From Sphingobacteriaceae bacterium GW460-11-11-14-LB5 (GTDB lineage Bacteria > Bacteroidota > Bacteroidia > Sphingobacteriales > Sphingobacteriaceae), in assembly GCA_002151545.1 (NCBI GenBank), contig CP021237.1, positions 2,418,001 to 2,482,000 on the forward strand: a stretch of 64,000 bases of DNA. The letters are read 5' to 3'. The position numbers and the translations under genes are program-made. Under the pieces are notes generated by a model, which saw only the letters and a list, made by a program, of their open reading frames with translations, had not been told where the DNA came from and searched no databases. The stretch's first letter is position 1, and every line of letters starts with the position of its first letter. Of this stretch, positions 1 to 8,689 are shown piece after piece.

Positions 1-3
1 CTT

Positions 4-762
4 ATGGCTACAAAGAAAAAAGCTGAAAACAACAATATATTATCGATCGATATTGGCGGTACGAGTATAAAAACGGTTCTTTTGGATGAAAGCGGAAATA
101 TGCTTACTGAATATTTAAAAAGCAAAACCCCACCTGAGGCTACTCCGAAAGACATTGTTTCTGGTATTGTTGAATTGATTAAGCCCTTCCCCGACAGTTA
201 TAATCGTGTGTCGATCGGTTTTCCAGGTTACGTTAAAAACGGTATTGTTAAAACCGCGCCAAACCTGGCCAAAAATAAATGGACAGATATTGATCTGGCG
301 CAGCGTGTGGCCAACGAGCTGGGTAAATCAGTGCGTTTGGTAAATGATGCTGACCAACAGGGCCTTGGTGTGGTTGAAGGCAAAGGTTTCGAAATCGTTT
401 TCACAGTAGGTACAGGTTTCGGAACGGCTTTATTATTTGATGGAGAGTTATTGCCGCATCTGGAGCTTGCACATTTCCCGATCAGCAAAGAAGAAGATTA
501 TGACGATTATATCGGAAACAAGGCCTTCGAAAAAATCGGCACGGAGCGCTGGAATAAAAGGCTTAAAAAATTAATCGAAATCTATAAAACGGTTTTCAAT
601 TATGATACCTTATATATTGGAGGTGGCAATTCGAAACAGATAGACTTTAAACTGGAAAGCAATATTAAAATTGTAACCAACAGAGATGGAATTAAAGGCG
701 GTGCCAAACTCTGGAAACTGGCCGATAAGTACAACATCTTTACGGTTGAACCTAAAAAATAA
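4..762 (+). CDS. ppgK: ROK-family kinase, probable polyphosphate glucokinase
   Basis: A 252-residue sugar kinase of the ROK/hexokinase fold. The N-terminal phosphate-binding motif DIGGTSIKTVLLD lies near residues 16-28 and a second glycine-rich motif (TVGTGFGTALLFDG) near 135-148. The length matches polyphosphate glucokinases (about 250-265 aa). The zinc motif CxCGxxGCxE of typical ROK kinases and repressors is missing, as in PPGK. Such enzymes phosphorylate glucose with polyphosphate and/or ATP. The neighbours support this: gnd, zwf and pgl follow on the same strand and ppk1-ppx lie 5 kb away. The ATG is three bases into the window, so upstream signals cannot be seen. It could also be an ATP-only glucokinase; phosphoryl-donor specificity is an inference. 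Confidence 0.7.
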   Translation: MATKKKAENNNILSIDIGGTSIKTVLLDESGNMLTEYLKSKTPPEATPKDIVSGIVELIKPFPDSYNRVSIGFPGYVKNGIVKTAPNLAKNKWTDIDLAQRVANELGKSVRLVNDADQQGLGVVEGKGFEIVFTVGTGFGTALLFDGELLPHLELAHFPISKEEDYDDYIGNKAFEKIGTERWNKRLKKLIEIYKTVFNYDTLYIGGGNSKQIDFKLESNIKIVTNRDGIKGGAKLWKLADKYNIFTVEPKK

Positions 763-818
763 TTAACCATTATTACAATCTTTTAACAACAATAGCTGCA
801 ATATTAATTTGTAAACCC

Positions 819-826
819 TAATTTTG
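819..826 (+). promoter_or_regulatory. -7 promoter box for gnd-zwf
   Basis: TAATTTTG fits the Bacteroidota -7 consensus TAnnTTTG, 22 nt upstream of the gnd ATG. No clear TTTG is found at the expected -33 position. It would start transcription near position 831 and suggests that gnd-zwf can be transcribed separately from the upstream kinase. Confidence 0.45.
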
Positions 827-848
827 GGTGCATTAGAAAAAATAAAAA

Positions 849-2264
849 ATGGCAAATAACGATTCGAAAAAATATAAATTGGGAATGATCGGTTTAGGCA
901 CGATGGGCCGGAACTTATTATTAAACATGGCTGATAAAGGCTTCTCTGTAACAGGTTACGATAAAGACAGAAAAATGATCTCGAAACTTGAAGAAGAAGG
1001 CAAAAAACACAACTTAGAAGGATTTGACGATATTGAAAGCTTTATTTCCAGCTTACAAACATCACGTACGTTAATCTTATTAGTACCAGCCGGACCAATT
1101 GTAGATAGCGTTATTGCAGAATTAAAACCGCTTTTAAGCAAAGGTGACATTATTATCGATAGTGGAAATTCACATTTTACTGATACCAACCGCCGTGTTG
1201 ACGAACTGGAAAAAGATGGTCTGCATTTCTTCGGAATGGGCATTTCTGGTGGCGAAGAAGGTGCACGTTTTGGTCCGAGTATGATGCCAGGTGGCGATAA
1301 ACAAGCTTATAACGTCGTAAAAGACGTTTTTGACGCTGTAGCGGCTAAAGTTGGAACCGATCCTTGCGTAACTTACATTGGCCCTGGTGCTTCTGGTCAC
1401 TTTGTTAAAATGGTGCACAATGGAATCGAATATGCCATTATGGAGCTTATTGCTGAGGTATACGGAATCCTTAAAAATGGTTTAGGTTATTCTAACAACG
1501 AAATATATCAGGTATTTAAAAAATGGAACGAAGGCAGACTGCAATCATTCTTATTGGAAATTACTGCCGAAATCTTCCTTTTTAAAGATACCGAAACACA
1601 AAACGATCTTTTAGATCAGATTAAAGATGAAGCACGCTCAAAAGGAACCGGAAAATGGACTTCAGAAGTTTCAATGGAACTGCAGTTACCGGTACCCACA
1701 ATTAACGAAGCTGTTTCTAACCGCGATTTATCTAAATTCAAAAAACTAAGGGTTTCTTTAGAAGAAGCGTTTGGTAAAAAAGATACTAAAATAGCGGTGA
1801 CTGTTGATGAACTGGAAGATGCATTTTACTTCTCTATGATCAGTGCCTATGCACAGGGGATGCATTTACTCGTTCAGGCATCAAAAGAATATCAATACGA
1901 CTTACAATTACAGGAAATTGCCAAAATCTGGCGTGGAGGCTGTATCATCAGGGCTAAATTCTTAGAAGATATTTATCAGGCTTACGATAAAAACAATGCG
2001 TTGGAGCATTTATTCGGTGATGCAGGTATCCAGAACATCATCAAAGGTACTTTGCCGGGCACACGCAAAACAATCAGTGCGTGTATTAATTCAGGACTGG
2101 GTATTCCGGCATTTGCCTCTACCCTAACCTATTTCGATACCATTACAACGGCCCGCATGCCTTCAAATTTAATCCAGGCACAAAGAGATTTCTTTGGTGC
2201 ACACACTTTCGAACGTATTGATAAAGATGGTGTTTTTCATGCCGACTGGAATAAATTATCATAA
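849..2264 (+). CDS. gnd: 6-phosphogluconate dehydrogenase, decarboxylating
   Basis: This cytosolic enzyme converts 6-phosphogluconate to ribulose-5-phosphate and CO2, producing NAD(P)H in the oxidative pentose phosphate pathway. At 471 residues it has the normal length of the long-form enzyme. The Rossmann motif GLGTMGRNLLLNMADKG is near residues 16-32. The substrate-binding signature with GISGGEEGARFGPSMMPGG lies near residues 132-150, and the catalytic helix VKMVHNGIEYAIMEL (Lys and His) near 186-200. The C-terminal all-helical domain is complete. It is followed after 30 nt by zwf, so the two are probably cotranscribed. Identification is secure. Confidence 0.96.
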   Translation: MANNDSKKYKLGMIGLGTMGRNLLLNMADKGFSVTGYDKDRKMISKLEEEGKKHNLEGFDDIESFISSLQTSRTLILLVPAGPIVDSVIAELKPLLSKGDIIIDSGNSHFTDTNRRVDELEKDGLHFFGMGISGGEEGARFGPSMMPGGDKQAYNVVKDVFDAVAAKVGTDPCVTYIGPGASGHFVKMVHNGIEYAIMELIAEVYGILKNGLGYSNNEIYQVFKKWNEGRLQSFLLEITAEIFLFKDTETQNDLLDQIKDEARSKGTGKWTSEVSMELQLPVPTINEAVSNRDLSKFKKLRVSLEEAFGKKDTKIAVTVDELEDAFYFSMISAYAQGMHLLVQASKEYQYDLQLQEIAKIWRGGCIIRAKFLEDIYQAYDKNNALEHLFGDAGIQNIIKGTLPGTRKTISACINSGLGIPAFASTLTYFDTITTARMPSNLIQAQRDFFGAHTFERIDKDGVFHADWNKLS

Positions 2265-2294
2265 ACTATTTAGACTTACGAACAAGAACATAAA

Positions 2295-3809
2295 ATGAAA
2301 ACCAAAACCGCATTAAACCCTACCATTTTTGTAATATTTGGTGGAACAGGTGACTTAAATAAAAGAAAATTAGCACCTGCCCTATATAATTTATTTATGG
2401 AGGGTTACATGCCTGATAAGTTTGCTATTATTGGTACAGGAAGAACTGAATTTACTGATGATAGTTACAAAACGGCTTTAGAAGAGGCTGTGAACGAGTT
2501 TTCGCGAAGCGGAAAAGTTAAAAAAGATAAATGGGACGATTTCGGAAATACCATCCATTATTGCCCTACCGATTTTGCCCAGCCAAAAACTTTCGAAAAT
2601 CTTAAAGCAGCTGTCGATAAATATCAAAAAGAATACGGCGCAGGTACACAGGTAATTTTCTACCTGGCTGTTGCCCCTAACTTCTTCCCGATTATTGCGG
2701 AATGTTTACAAAAATATAAACTTACGCAAGATGAAGACAATAGCCGCATCGTTATTGAGAAACCTTTTGGTCATGATTTAGAATCGGCAAAAGAACTCAA
2801 TGCATTATTAAGTACCATTTTTACTGAAAAACAGATCTATCGTATCGACCATTACTTAGGTAAAGAAACGGTACAAAACATGATGGCTTTCCGTTTTGCC
2901 AATGCATTGTTCGAGCCGTTATGGAACAGGTCTTATATCGATCACGTTCAGATTTCGGTTACCGAACAGTTAGGTGTAGGCGATCGCGGAGGTTACTACG
3001 AAGGTTCTGGTGCTTTGAGAGATATGATCCAGAATCACCTCTTGCAATTGCTTTGCTTGGTTGGAATGGAAGCACCAATTAATTTTGATGCCGATGAAAT
3101 CAGGAACCGTAAGGTGGAGGTTTTAAGAGCGATGCGTCCTTTTTCTGCTGAAGATATCCGTTTTCATACGGTTCGCGGCCAATACAGCAAAGGCTGGGTT
3201 GAAGGTAAGGAAGTTCCGGGATACCGTCAGGAAAAAGGTGTTGATGCACACTCTAATACCGAAACTTTTGCAGCAGTTAAATTCCATATCGATAACTGGA
3301 GATGGCAGGGAATTCCTTTCTATTTGAGAACTGGAAAACGCCTGAACCAGACATCATCTTTAATTACCATTCAGTTTAGGGATGTTCCACATCAGATTTT
3401 CTCATCAGGTGTAACCGAAAACTGGCAGCAAAACAGGTTGGTGATCAGCATACAGCCGGAAATGAGTATCCGCATGCAGGTACAAGCTAAGAGACCTGGA
3501 TTAGACATGGTATTAAACCCTGTTGATATGATATTCGATTATAAAGGAACTTACGAGGGTGATACCCCGGAAGCTTACGAAACCTTATTATTGGATGCGA
3601 TGATGGGCGATCAAACCTTGTTTATGCGCGGCGATCAGGTAGAGGCGGCATGGGAACTGGTGATGCCAATTTTAAATACATGGGAAAGCAAAAAATCAAT
3701 CAATTTCCCTAATTACCCTGCCGATAGCTGGGGACCAGAAGAAGCTGAAGCACTTATCGCAAGAGATGGTTTCCACTGGTTTAACCTGCCGTTGAAGAAT
3801 AAGGAATAA
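2295..3809 (+). CDS. zwf: glucose-6-phosphate 1-dehydrogenase
   Basis: It oxidises glucose-6-phosphate to 6-phosphogluconolactone, the first step of the oxidative pentose phosphate pathway. The coenzyme motif GGTGDLNKRKLAPALYNL is near residues 16-33 and the active-site signature RIDHYLGKETVQN (catalytic Asp-His and Lys) near residues 183-195. The 504-residue length is typical. It sits between gnd and pgl on the same strand. The pathway order is not the gene order, but all three oxidative-branch enzymes are together. A palindromic repeat separates it from pgl. Confidence 0.96.
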   Translation: MKTKTALNPTIFVIFGGTGDLNKRKLAPALYNLFMEGYMPDKFAIIGTGRTEFTDDSYKTALEEAVNEFSRSGKVKKDKWDDFGNTIHYCPTDFAQPKTFENLKAAVDKYQKEYGAGTQVIFYLAVAPNFFPIIAECLQKYKLTQDEDNSRIVIEKPFGHDLESAKELNALLSTIFTEKQIYRIDHYLGKETVQNMMAFRFANALFEPLWNRSYIDHVQISVTEQLGVGDRGGYYEGSGALRDMIQNHLLQLLCLVGMEAPINFDADEIRNRKVEVLRAMRPFSAEDIRFHTVRGQYSKGWVEGKEVPGYRQEKGVDAHSNTETFAAVKFHIDNWRWQGIPFYLRTGKRLNQTSSLITIQFRDVPHQIFSSGVTENWQQNRLVISIQPEMSIRMQVQAKRPGLDMVLNPVDMIFDYKGTYEGDTPEAYETLLLDAMMGDQTLFMRGDQVEAAWELVMPILNTWESKKSINFPNYPADSWGPEEAEALIARDGFHWFNLPLKNKE

Positions 3810-3819
3810 TTTTTACCCG

Positions 3820-3895
3820 GTCGTCACCCTGAATTTAGTTCAGGGTCTTATTCGAGATAGATGCGAATCCCGAAAATTCGGGACAGCGTGACGAC
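3820..3895. repeat. palindromic interspersed repeat between zwf and pgl
   Basis: The ends GTCGTCAC (3820-3827) and GTGACGAC (3888-3895) are perfect inverted repeats. They enclose two further hairpins, one with arms CCTGAA/TTCAGG (3828-3844) and one with arms TCCCGAA/TTCGGGA, so the RNA could fold as a three-way junction. The same sequence family recurs elsewhere in this window (for example near 5173, 31119 and 47012). It lies inside what otherwise looks like one operon. Confidence 0.8.
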
Positions 3896-3910
3896 TTTAT
3901 TATTGATAAA

Positions 3911-4636
3911 ATGAATCTACTCATATACAAAACATTAGAAGAACTAAACCAGGATCTGGCAGATTATGTAATCAAAATTGCAGAAATGTCTATCGAAGAA
4001 AACGACCGTTTCAATTTCGTACTTACCGGCGGCAGTTCTCCTAAAGCACTTTACCATTTTCTGGCTACCGAAGGGCAGCACAGAATTGATTGGGAAAAAG
4101 TATACTTCTTCTTTGGCGATGAGCGTAATGTTCCGGCCAATGATGATAACTACAATGGATTAATGGCCAAGAAAACCATTTTAGATCCGCTGGGCATTAA
4201 AGAAGACCATATTTTTTATGTTGATACCACTTTGGCTCCTGAAAAAGCGGCTATTGAATATAAAAAAGCAATCGACAAACATTTTAATGGCGAAGACATT
4301 GTTTTCGATCTGATCCTTTTGGGTATGGGTGATGATGCGCACACCGCTTCGATTTTTCCGCATACGACCTTGGTTAAAGATGAAGAAGTAAACGTTGCAG
4401 CGGTATACGTAGAAAAATTAGATACTTATCGCATTAGCTTTACCGCACCATTAATTAACAAGGCAGATAATGTGGCGTTCCTGGTGTTTGGCGAAAATAA
4501 AGCCGAAGCCTTAAAACATGTTATTGGCGACGAGCAAAAAGATGTATCGACTTACCCTTCTCAGTTAATTGATCCTATTGATGGAAAATTAACCTGGTTT
4601 ACCGATGAGGCGGCCACAAAATTATTAGAAGACTAA
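3911..4636 (+). CDS. pgl: 6-phosphogluconolactonase (DevB type)
   Basis: It hydrolyses 6-phosphogluconolactone to 6-phosphogluconate, joining the zwf and gnd reactions. It is a 241-residue member of the glucosamine-6-phosphate-isomerase/6-phosphogluconolactonase fold. The motif FVLTGGSSPKALYHFLA is near residues 36-52, FFFGDERNVPANDDNYN near 77-93, and LLGMGDDAHTASIFPH near 136-151. Length and motifs are those of DevB-type lactonases. A repeat element of about 75 bp separates it from zwf, so its expression may depend on read-through of that element. Confidence 0.93.
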   Translation: MNLLIYKTLEELNQDLADYVIKIAEMSIEENDRFNFVLTGGSSPKALYHFLATEGQHRIDWEKVYFFFGDERNVPANDDNYNGLMAKKTILDPLGIKEDHIFYVDTTLAPEKAAIEYKKAIDKHFNGEDIVFDLILLGMGDDAHTASIFPHTTLVKDEEVNVAAVYVEKLDTYRISFTAPLINKADNVAFLVFGENKAEALKHVIGDEQKDVSTYPSQLIDPIDGKLTWFTDEAATKLLED

Positions 4637-4640
4637 AGTG

Positions 4641-4994
4641 ATGATGTCTGAAGAAAAACATTTATCAGACTTTTTAAACGGAAAAACGGAATATACCTTA
4701 GGGTTATTCCGTTTTTTTATTGACCAATTGGGCGAATTTGGAGCGATAAAGCTCAGGCCAACCAAATCCATGATTGCGCTTGAATCAAAAACGCAATTTG
4801 CTTATATTACACAATTGGGAAAGAACTTTATTCATGTAGTTATTCCCTTCGACCAACCATATGAAGACAATCTTTGCTTTACTAAAATTGCCCAGGTACC
4901 AGGGATTAATCAGTTCAACCACCATTTAAGGATTTTCTTTCCGGAAGATATAAATGATGAAGTGAAAGCTTTTTTGAGACTGGCTATGGAGTAA
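4641..4994 (+). CDS. DUF5655-like small protein
   Basis: A 117-residue protein starting 4 nt after the pgl stop. GTG (4638), ATG (4641) and ATG (4644) are all possible starts. The C-terminal half (residues about 60-115) resembles the DUF5655 region seen at the end of some DNA-modification-related and stand-alone proteins: an aromatic stretch, then a His-Leu-rich strand, then a terminal 'DINDEVKAFLRLAME' helix. No signal peptide or membrane segment is seen. It is probably translated with pgl. The function is unknown and the family link rests on pattern recognition only. Confidence 0.55.
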   Translation: MMSEEKHLSDFLNGKTEYTLGLFRFFIDQLGEFGAIKLRPTKSMIALESKTQFAYITQLGKNFIHVVIPFDQPYEDNLCFTKIAQVPGINQFNHHLRIFFPEDINDEVKAFLRLAME

Positions 4995-5007
4995 CGCGTT
5001 TTTTAAC

Positions 5008-5110
5008 CACAGCGTACACGGAGGAAGATGCAGAGACCGCAAAGTTTGGTACAACTATCTTATTACCATATCCGTCATTTCGACTAAAGCGCAGCGAAAT
5101 GGAGAAATCT
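5008..5110. repeat. interspersed repeat remnants
   Basis: The first half (about 5008-5040) resembles the 'accacagcgtacacggagga' repeat type, which also occurs in reverse orientation near 17770 and 17880. The second half (5073-5110, CGTCATTTCGACTAAAGCGC...) belongs to the 'GTCATTTCGA...' family also present at 24337 and 26570. No coding potential is evident. Confidence 0.6.
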
Positions 5111-5162
5111 ATATAGATAAATTCAATTTTCCTTCACAAAAAATCATGAAACAAGCTATCAT

Positions 5163-5518
5163 AAACTAGATGCGTCACCCTGAATTTATTTCAGGGTCTA
5201 TAATACATTGTGGTAATTTCATGATTCAAAAGATCCTGAAACAAGTTCAGGATGACGAATGTTTCTATCCTAAGCTTTAAAGAAGAATAGGTGTCAGATG
5301 GAAACATCTGACACCGCACCAAAATCGATTAAACTAGATGCGTCACCCTGAATTTATTTCAGGGTCTATAATGCATTGTGGTAATTTCCATGATTAAAAA
5401 GATCCTGAACCAAGTTCAGGATGACGATTCGTGCAGAAATTACCCTTAGGATTGCTGTTGGATGTTTCCATCCTACGCTTTAAAGAAGAATAGGTTTCAG
5501 ATGGAAACATCTGACACT
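5163..5518. repeat. two tandem copies of a composite palindromic repeat
   Basis: Copy 1 spans 5163-5315 and copy 2 spans 5331-5518. Both run AAACTAGATGCGTCACCCTG, then an inverted partner GATCCTGAAnCAAGTTCAGG, then a shared tail that includes a hairpin of TCAGATG and CATCTGA. Copy 2 carries about 35 extra bases (about 5427-5464). This is a recent duplication of a compound repeat and fills most of the gap between two convergent gene groups. Confidence 0.85.
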
Positions 5519-5527
5519 ATATATGGT

Positions 5528-5625
5528 CGTCATTGCGAGGAGGAACGACGAAGCAATCTTTCCTAATTTGCCAAAGTTTGCAACAAAGATTGCTTCGTCG
5601 GCTGAAAAGCTTTCTCGCAATGACG
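5528..5625. repeat. inverted repeat of the CGTCATTGCGAGGAGG family
   Basis: The left arm (5528-5558) begins CGTCATTGCGAGGAGGAACG. The right arm ends TCTCGCAATGACG at 5625, with GATTGCTTCGTCG inside it, so the block folds on itself. A single arm of the same family lies at 47278-47308. The whole gap 4995-5647 contains only repeats; I see no gene in it. Confidence 0.8.
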
Positions 5626-5647
5626 ATTTCGTGAACGGAAATTGTCT

Positions 5648-6529
5648 TTAATCCAGTTTCTCTTCTATCAACAACTTAATAATCCCATCAGCCATCCCCA
5701 CTTTAGGTACATAAATCTGTTTTATACCGGTCCACTTCATTAAGGTTAAATAAATCTCGCAGGCCGGGATAATTACGTCTGCACGGTCGGGGTTTAAACC
5801 CAGGGTATTAATCCTTTCTTTCAATGAATAACTGGTTAATTTATTATACATCGAATTTAATTTCTGTAATGATAAAGGCGCATTTTCCTTCTCATCCGAC
5901 ATGCGGAATAACTTATTAATATTGCCACCTGTACCGATGCCAGCCAGATGTTTATAATCTTTTGTATGTTCTTTTACCCAATCTTTCATCTCTTCCCAGG
6001 TTTCTTCCTTATCCTGATTATCGAGCATCCTAATGGTACCGATATTGAAAGATCTTGAAGCTTCAGGAGCACCTTTTACAAAAACAGACAACTCGGTACT
6101 ACCCCCACCCACATCAATATACAGGTAGTTTTTATTTTCATCTAACTCTTCTTCAATATGGTTAGCATAAATAATATTCGCTTCCCGTTGTCCTTCAATA
6201 ATCTCTAACGTAACGTCCGCTTCCTTTTTAATCAGTTTGACAATATCTTCCCCATTACGGGCCTCGCGCATTGCAGAGGTTGCACAAGCCAAATATTCAG
6301 AAACATGATAAACATCCATCAGATTCTTAAAAGCGGTCATGGTTTTGATCAGATCAGCAGATTTTTTCTCTGAAATATACTGATCTAAGAATGCATCATC
6401 TCCCAGTCGGAGTGGCACACGTATAAGGGTGTTCTTTTTGTATTTATATTTTCCGTCTTGTTTGCTAATATCAGCAATGAGTAACCTCACTGCATTCGAA
6501 CCGATATCTATAGCTGCGTATCTTAACAT
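5648..6529 (-). CDS. ppx: Ppx/GppA-family phosphatase (exopolyphosphatase)
   Basis: A 293-residue protein of the Ppx/GppA actin-like ATPase-fold family. Members hydrolyse terminal phosphates of polyphosphate or the pppGpp 5' phosphate. It carries the phosphate-1 motif AAIDIGSNAVRLLIAD (residues 5-20) and the second loop YIDVGGGSTELSVF (near 137-150). It lacks the C-terminal HD-like domain of E. coli Ppx (about 510 aa), so it is the short two-domain form common in Bacteroidota. Its ATG shares one base with the ppk1 stop codon (TAATG), which indicates translational coupling. Whether it prefers polyP or pppGpp cannot be read from the sequence. Confidence 0.88.
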   Translation of the reverse strand: MLRYAAIDIGSNAVRLLIADISKQDGKYKYKKNTLIRVPLRLGDDAFLDQYISEKKSADLIKTMTAFKNLMDVYHVSEYLACATSAMREARNGEDIVKLIKKEADVTLEIIEGQREANIIYANHIEEELDENKNYLYIDVGGGSTELSVFVKGAPEASRSFNIGTIRMLDNQDKEETWEEMKDWVKEHTKDYKHLAGIGTGGNINKLFRMSDEKENAPLSLQKLNSMYNKLTSYSLKERINTLGLNPDRADVIIPACEIYLTLMKWTGIKQIYVPKVGMADGIIKLLIEEKLD

Positions 6530-8589
6530 TATGATTGATGCTTGGTTTTTAAATAGTTATAAATATCTACTTGTGCCCTTATTTTTTTACTTAATCTGTT
6601 TTTGTGATATTTATTATTGTTTAAGGCATTAATTTGCCTCGATTTGGTATTATCCTGCAGCTGCAGATCGATAATATCCTGTATCTCCTGTTTAACATCA
6701 TGATCAAGTACCGGAAAACCTACTTCAACACGGTGTTCGAAATTCCGGCTCATTAAATCGGCAGAAGACAAATACATATCGTTTTTACCGTTATTACCGA
6801 AAATATAAACCCTGGCATGCTCCAAAAACTTATCGATAATACTAATGGCGGTAATATTTTCACTAAAGCCCTTTACCCCAGGCACCAGACAGCAAATTCC
6901 GCGGATAATCAGCTGGATTTTAACCCCGGCATTACTCGCATCGTAAAGTTTGGCAATAATCCCTTCATCCGCTAAACTATTTACTTTCAGCATGATGTAA
7001 GCGAGCTTACCCTGCTTGGCATTTCGGATTTCGCGGTTGATAAAATTGACCAGTTTCGAGCGGCTCTCCAGTGGGGAAACAATCAGGTGTTTAAAACCCT
7101 TGGTTACGGTACGTTTGCTTAACGCATCAAAAAGTTTGACCAGATCGTTGGTGATCTCTTTCTTTGCCGTGAAAATACTATGGTCGCAGTATAAACCTGC
7201 AGTTTTCTCGTTAAAGTTCCCGGTTGCTAAGTTTGCATAGTACACCGGTTTATCCTTTTCGATCCGTTTAACCAAACAAATTTTAGAATGTACTTTGTAA
7301 TCGGTTAGACCGTAATTTACCTTAACACCCTCCTCCATTAAACGACTGGTCCAGTAAATATTGGCCTGCTCATCAAAACGGGCTTTAAGTTCCAGTAGAA
7401 CAGAAACTGCCTTGCCATTTTTAGCAGCGTTGATTAAGGCATTGATTACTTTCGAATTTTCTGCCAGCCGGTATAAGGTAATCTGTATGTCAGTTACTTT
7501 CGGATCAATTGCGGCCTCTCGCAAGAACAAAATGATATAATCGTACGATTGATAGGGTAAATTCACTAAATAATCGCGCTGGGCGACTCTATTGAACATA
7601 CTCTGGGTTCTGTGCAGATCGTGCACTTTCAATGGCACATTCGGCGCATATTCCAGTTCTTTTTTACCCACATTCGGGAAGGCAATAAAATCGCCAAACT
7701 TATGGTAACGGTTACCCGGAATTAAACTTTCAGCCTCAAGCTTAAGCTTATTCACCAGTACAGTAAGCATGTTTAAAGGCATAGCCGAATCGTAAAGCAA
7801 ACGCATGGGTTTTCCTTTTTTGCGTTTTTCTAAACTGCTTTTTAAATCCTCGATAAATTTATCATTGATATTTTTATCGATATCCAATTCGGCATCCCGT
7901 GTTAACTGGATCGAATAGGCCTCTAAATTATCGTAGGTAAAAACATAAAATATATCATCTAAGCAATACCTGATAATATCTTCGGCAAGAATAATAAATT
8001 TTAGGTCGTTTGTTTCCGGCAATACCAAAAACCGCGGCAAATTCGGTGGAATTTCAATGAGCGCGTATTTCTCTTTAACTTTTGTGTCTTTTTTCGAAAG
8101 TTTAACAAAAAAATAAAGATACCGGTCTTTCAGCTCTGGAAAAGGCTTATCCATATCCAGCATAATGGGAACCAGATTAGATAAAATCTTATCCCTGAAA
8201 TGATTTTTAACAAACTCGCCCCTGCTTACATTCAGTTGGGTATCGTTTAAAATAAAAATCCTGTTCTGGGCAAGCTCGTTAATTAGCGTAGCCTGAAAAA
8301 GCTGATCGAATTTTCTTTCCTGTTTTACAACAATGTTTTTAATCTCGTTCAGAATTTTCTTTGGGTTAAATCCCAAAAGTGCTTTAGCCTTATCGTTCAG
8401 ATTGGTTAACCGGGTCATAGTGGCTACCCGCACACGATAAAACTCCTCTAAATTTGAAGAAAATATAGATAGAAATTTAATCCGTTCAATCAGCGGAACT
8501 GTTTCGTCGGCAGCTTCTTGCAGTACACGTTCGTTAAAGTAAAGCCAACTGATTTCGCGGTTAAAAAATGGAATCTTTTTATTACTCAT
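6529..8589 (-). CDS. ppk1: polyphosphate kinase 1
   Basis: It reversibly makes polyphosphate from ATP. At 686 residues it has the usual PPK1 length with N-terminal, head and two phospholipase-D-like catalytic domains. The phosphohistidine region reads NYGLTDYKVHSKICLVKR, and the second catalytic His is in IDKFLEHARVYIFGN. The start MSNKKIPFFNREISWLYFNERVL matches the family N-terminus, which supports the chosen ATG. It overlaps ppx by one base. The terminator of the upstream gene ends directly at its start codon, so its own promoter must overlap that terminator or transcription must read through. Confidence 0.96.
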   Translation of the reverse strand: MSNKKIPFFNREISWLYFNERVLQEAADETVPLIERIKFLSIFSSNLEEFYRVRVATMTRLTNLNDKAKALLGFNPKKILNEIKNIVVKQERKFDQLFQATLINELAQNRIFILNDTQLNVSRGEFVKNHFRDKILSNLVPIMLDMDKPFPELKDRYLYFFVKLSKKDTKVKEKYALIEIPPNLPRFLVLPETNDLKFIILAEDIIRYCLDDIFYVFTYDNLEAYSIQLTRDAELDIDKNINDKFIEDLKSSLEKRKKGKPMRLLYDSAMPLNMLTVLVNKLKLEAESLIPGNRYHKFGDFIAFPNVGKKELEYAPNVPLKVHDLHRTQSMFNRVAQRDYLVNLPYQSYDYIILFLREAAIDPKVTDIQITLYRLAENSKVINALINAAKNGKAVSVLLELKARFDEQANIYWTSRLMEEGVKVNYGLTDYKVHSKICLVKRIEKDKPVYYANLATGNFNEKTAGLYCDHSIFTAKKEITNDLVKLFDALSKRTVTKGFKHLIVSPLESRSKLVNFINREIRNAKQGKLAYIMLKVNSLADEGIIAKLYDASNAGVKIQLIIRGICCLVPGVKGFSENITAISIIDKFLEHARVYIFGNNGKNDMYLSSADLMSRNFEHRVEVGFPVLDHDVKQEIQDIIDLQLQDNTKSRQINALNNNKYHKNRLSKKIRAQVDIYNYLKTKHQS

Positions 8590-8590
8590 T

Positions 8591-8624
8591 TAAAAAAATA
8601 AAAAATCCCTGCCAAAACAGGGAT
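8591..8624 (-). terminator. intrinsic terminator of the H1-like gene
   Basis: On the minus strand the stem ATCCCTG/CAGGGAT (8605-8624) is followed by a T-rich tail (TTTTTTATTTTTTT). It lies 65 bp after the H1-like stop codon and only a base or two before the ppk1 ATG. A further perfect inverted repeat (AATTTGTTAA at 8642-8651 and TTAACAAATT at 8681-8690) lies between stop codon and terminator. Confidence 0.8.
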
Positions 8625-8689
8625 GCTCAAAACTGCACATTAATTTGTTAAATCGATGTTAATTCATCTACACGTTAACGTTAACAAAT

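Noticed and set aside
956..1418. Minus-strand frames inside gnd
   Set aside because: gnd is full length and unambiguous; the frames are antisense shadows with no family resemblance.
4995..5647. Possible CRISPR array
   Set aside because: Only two copies of a long unit containing palindromes, without regular short repeats and spacers and without cas genes.
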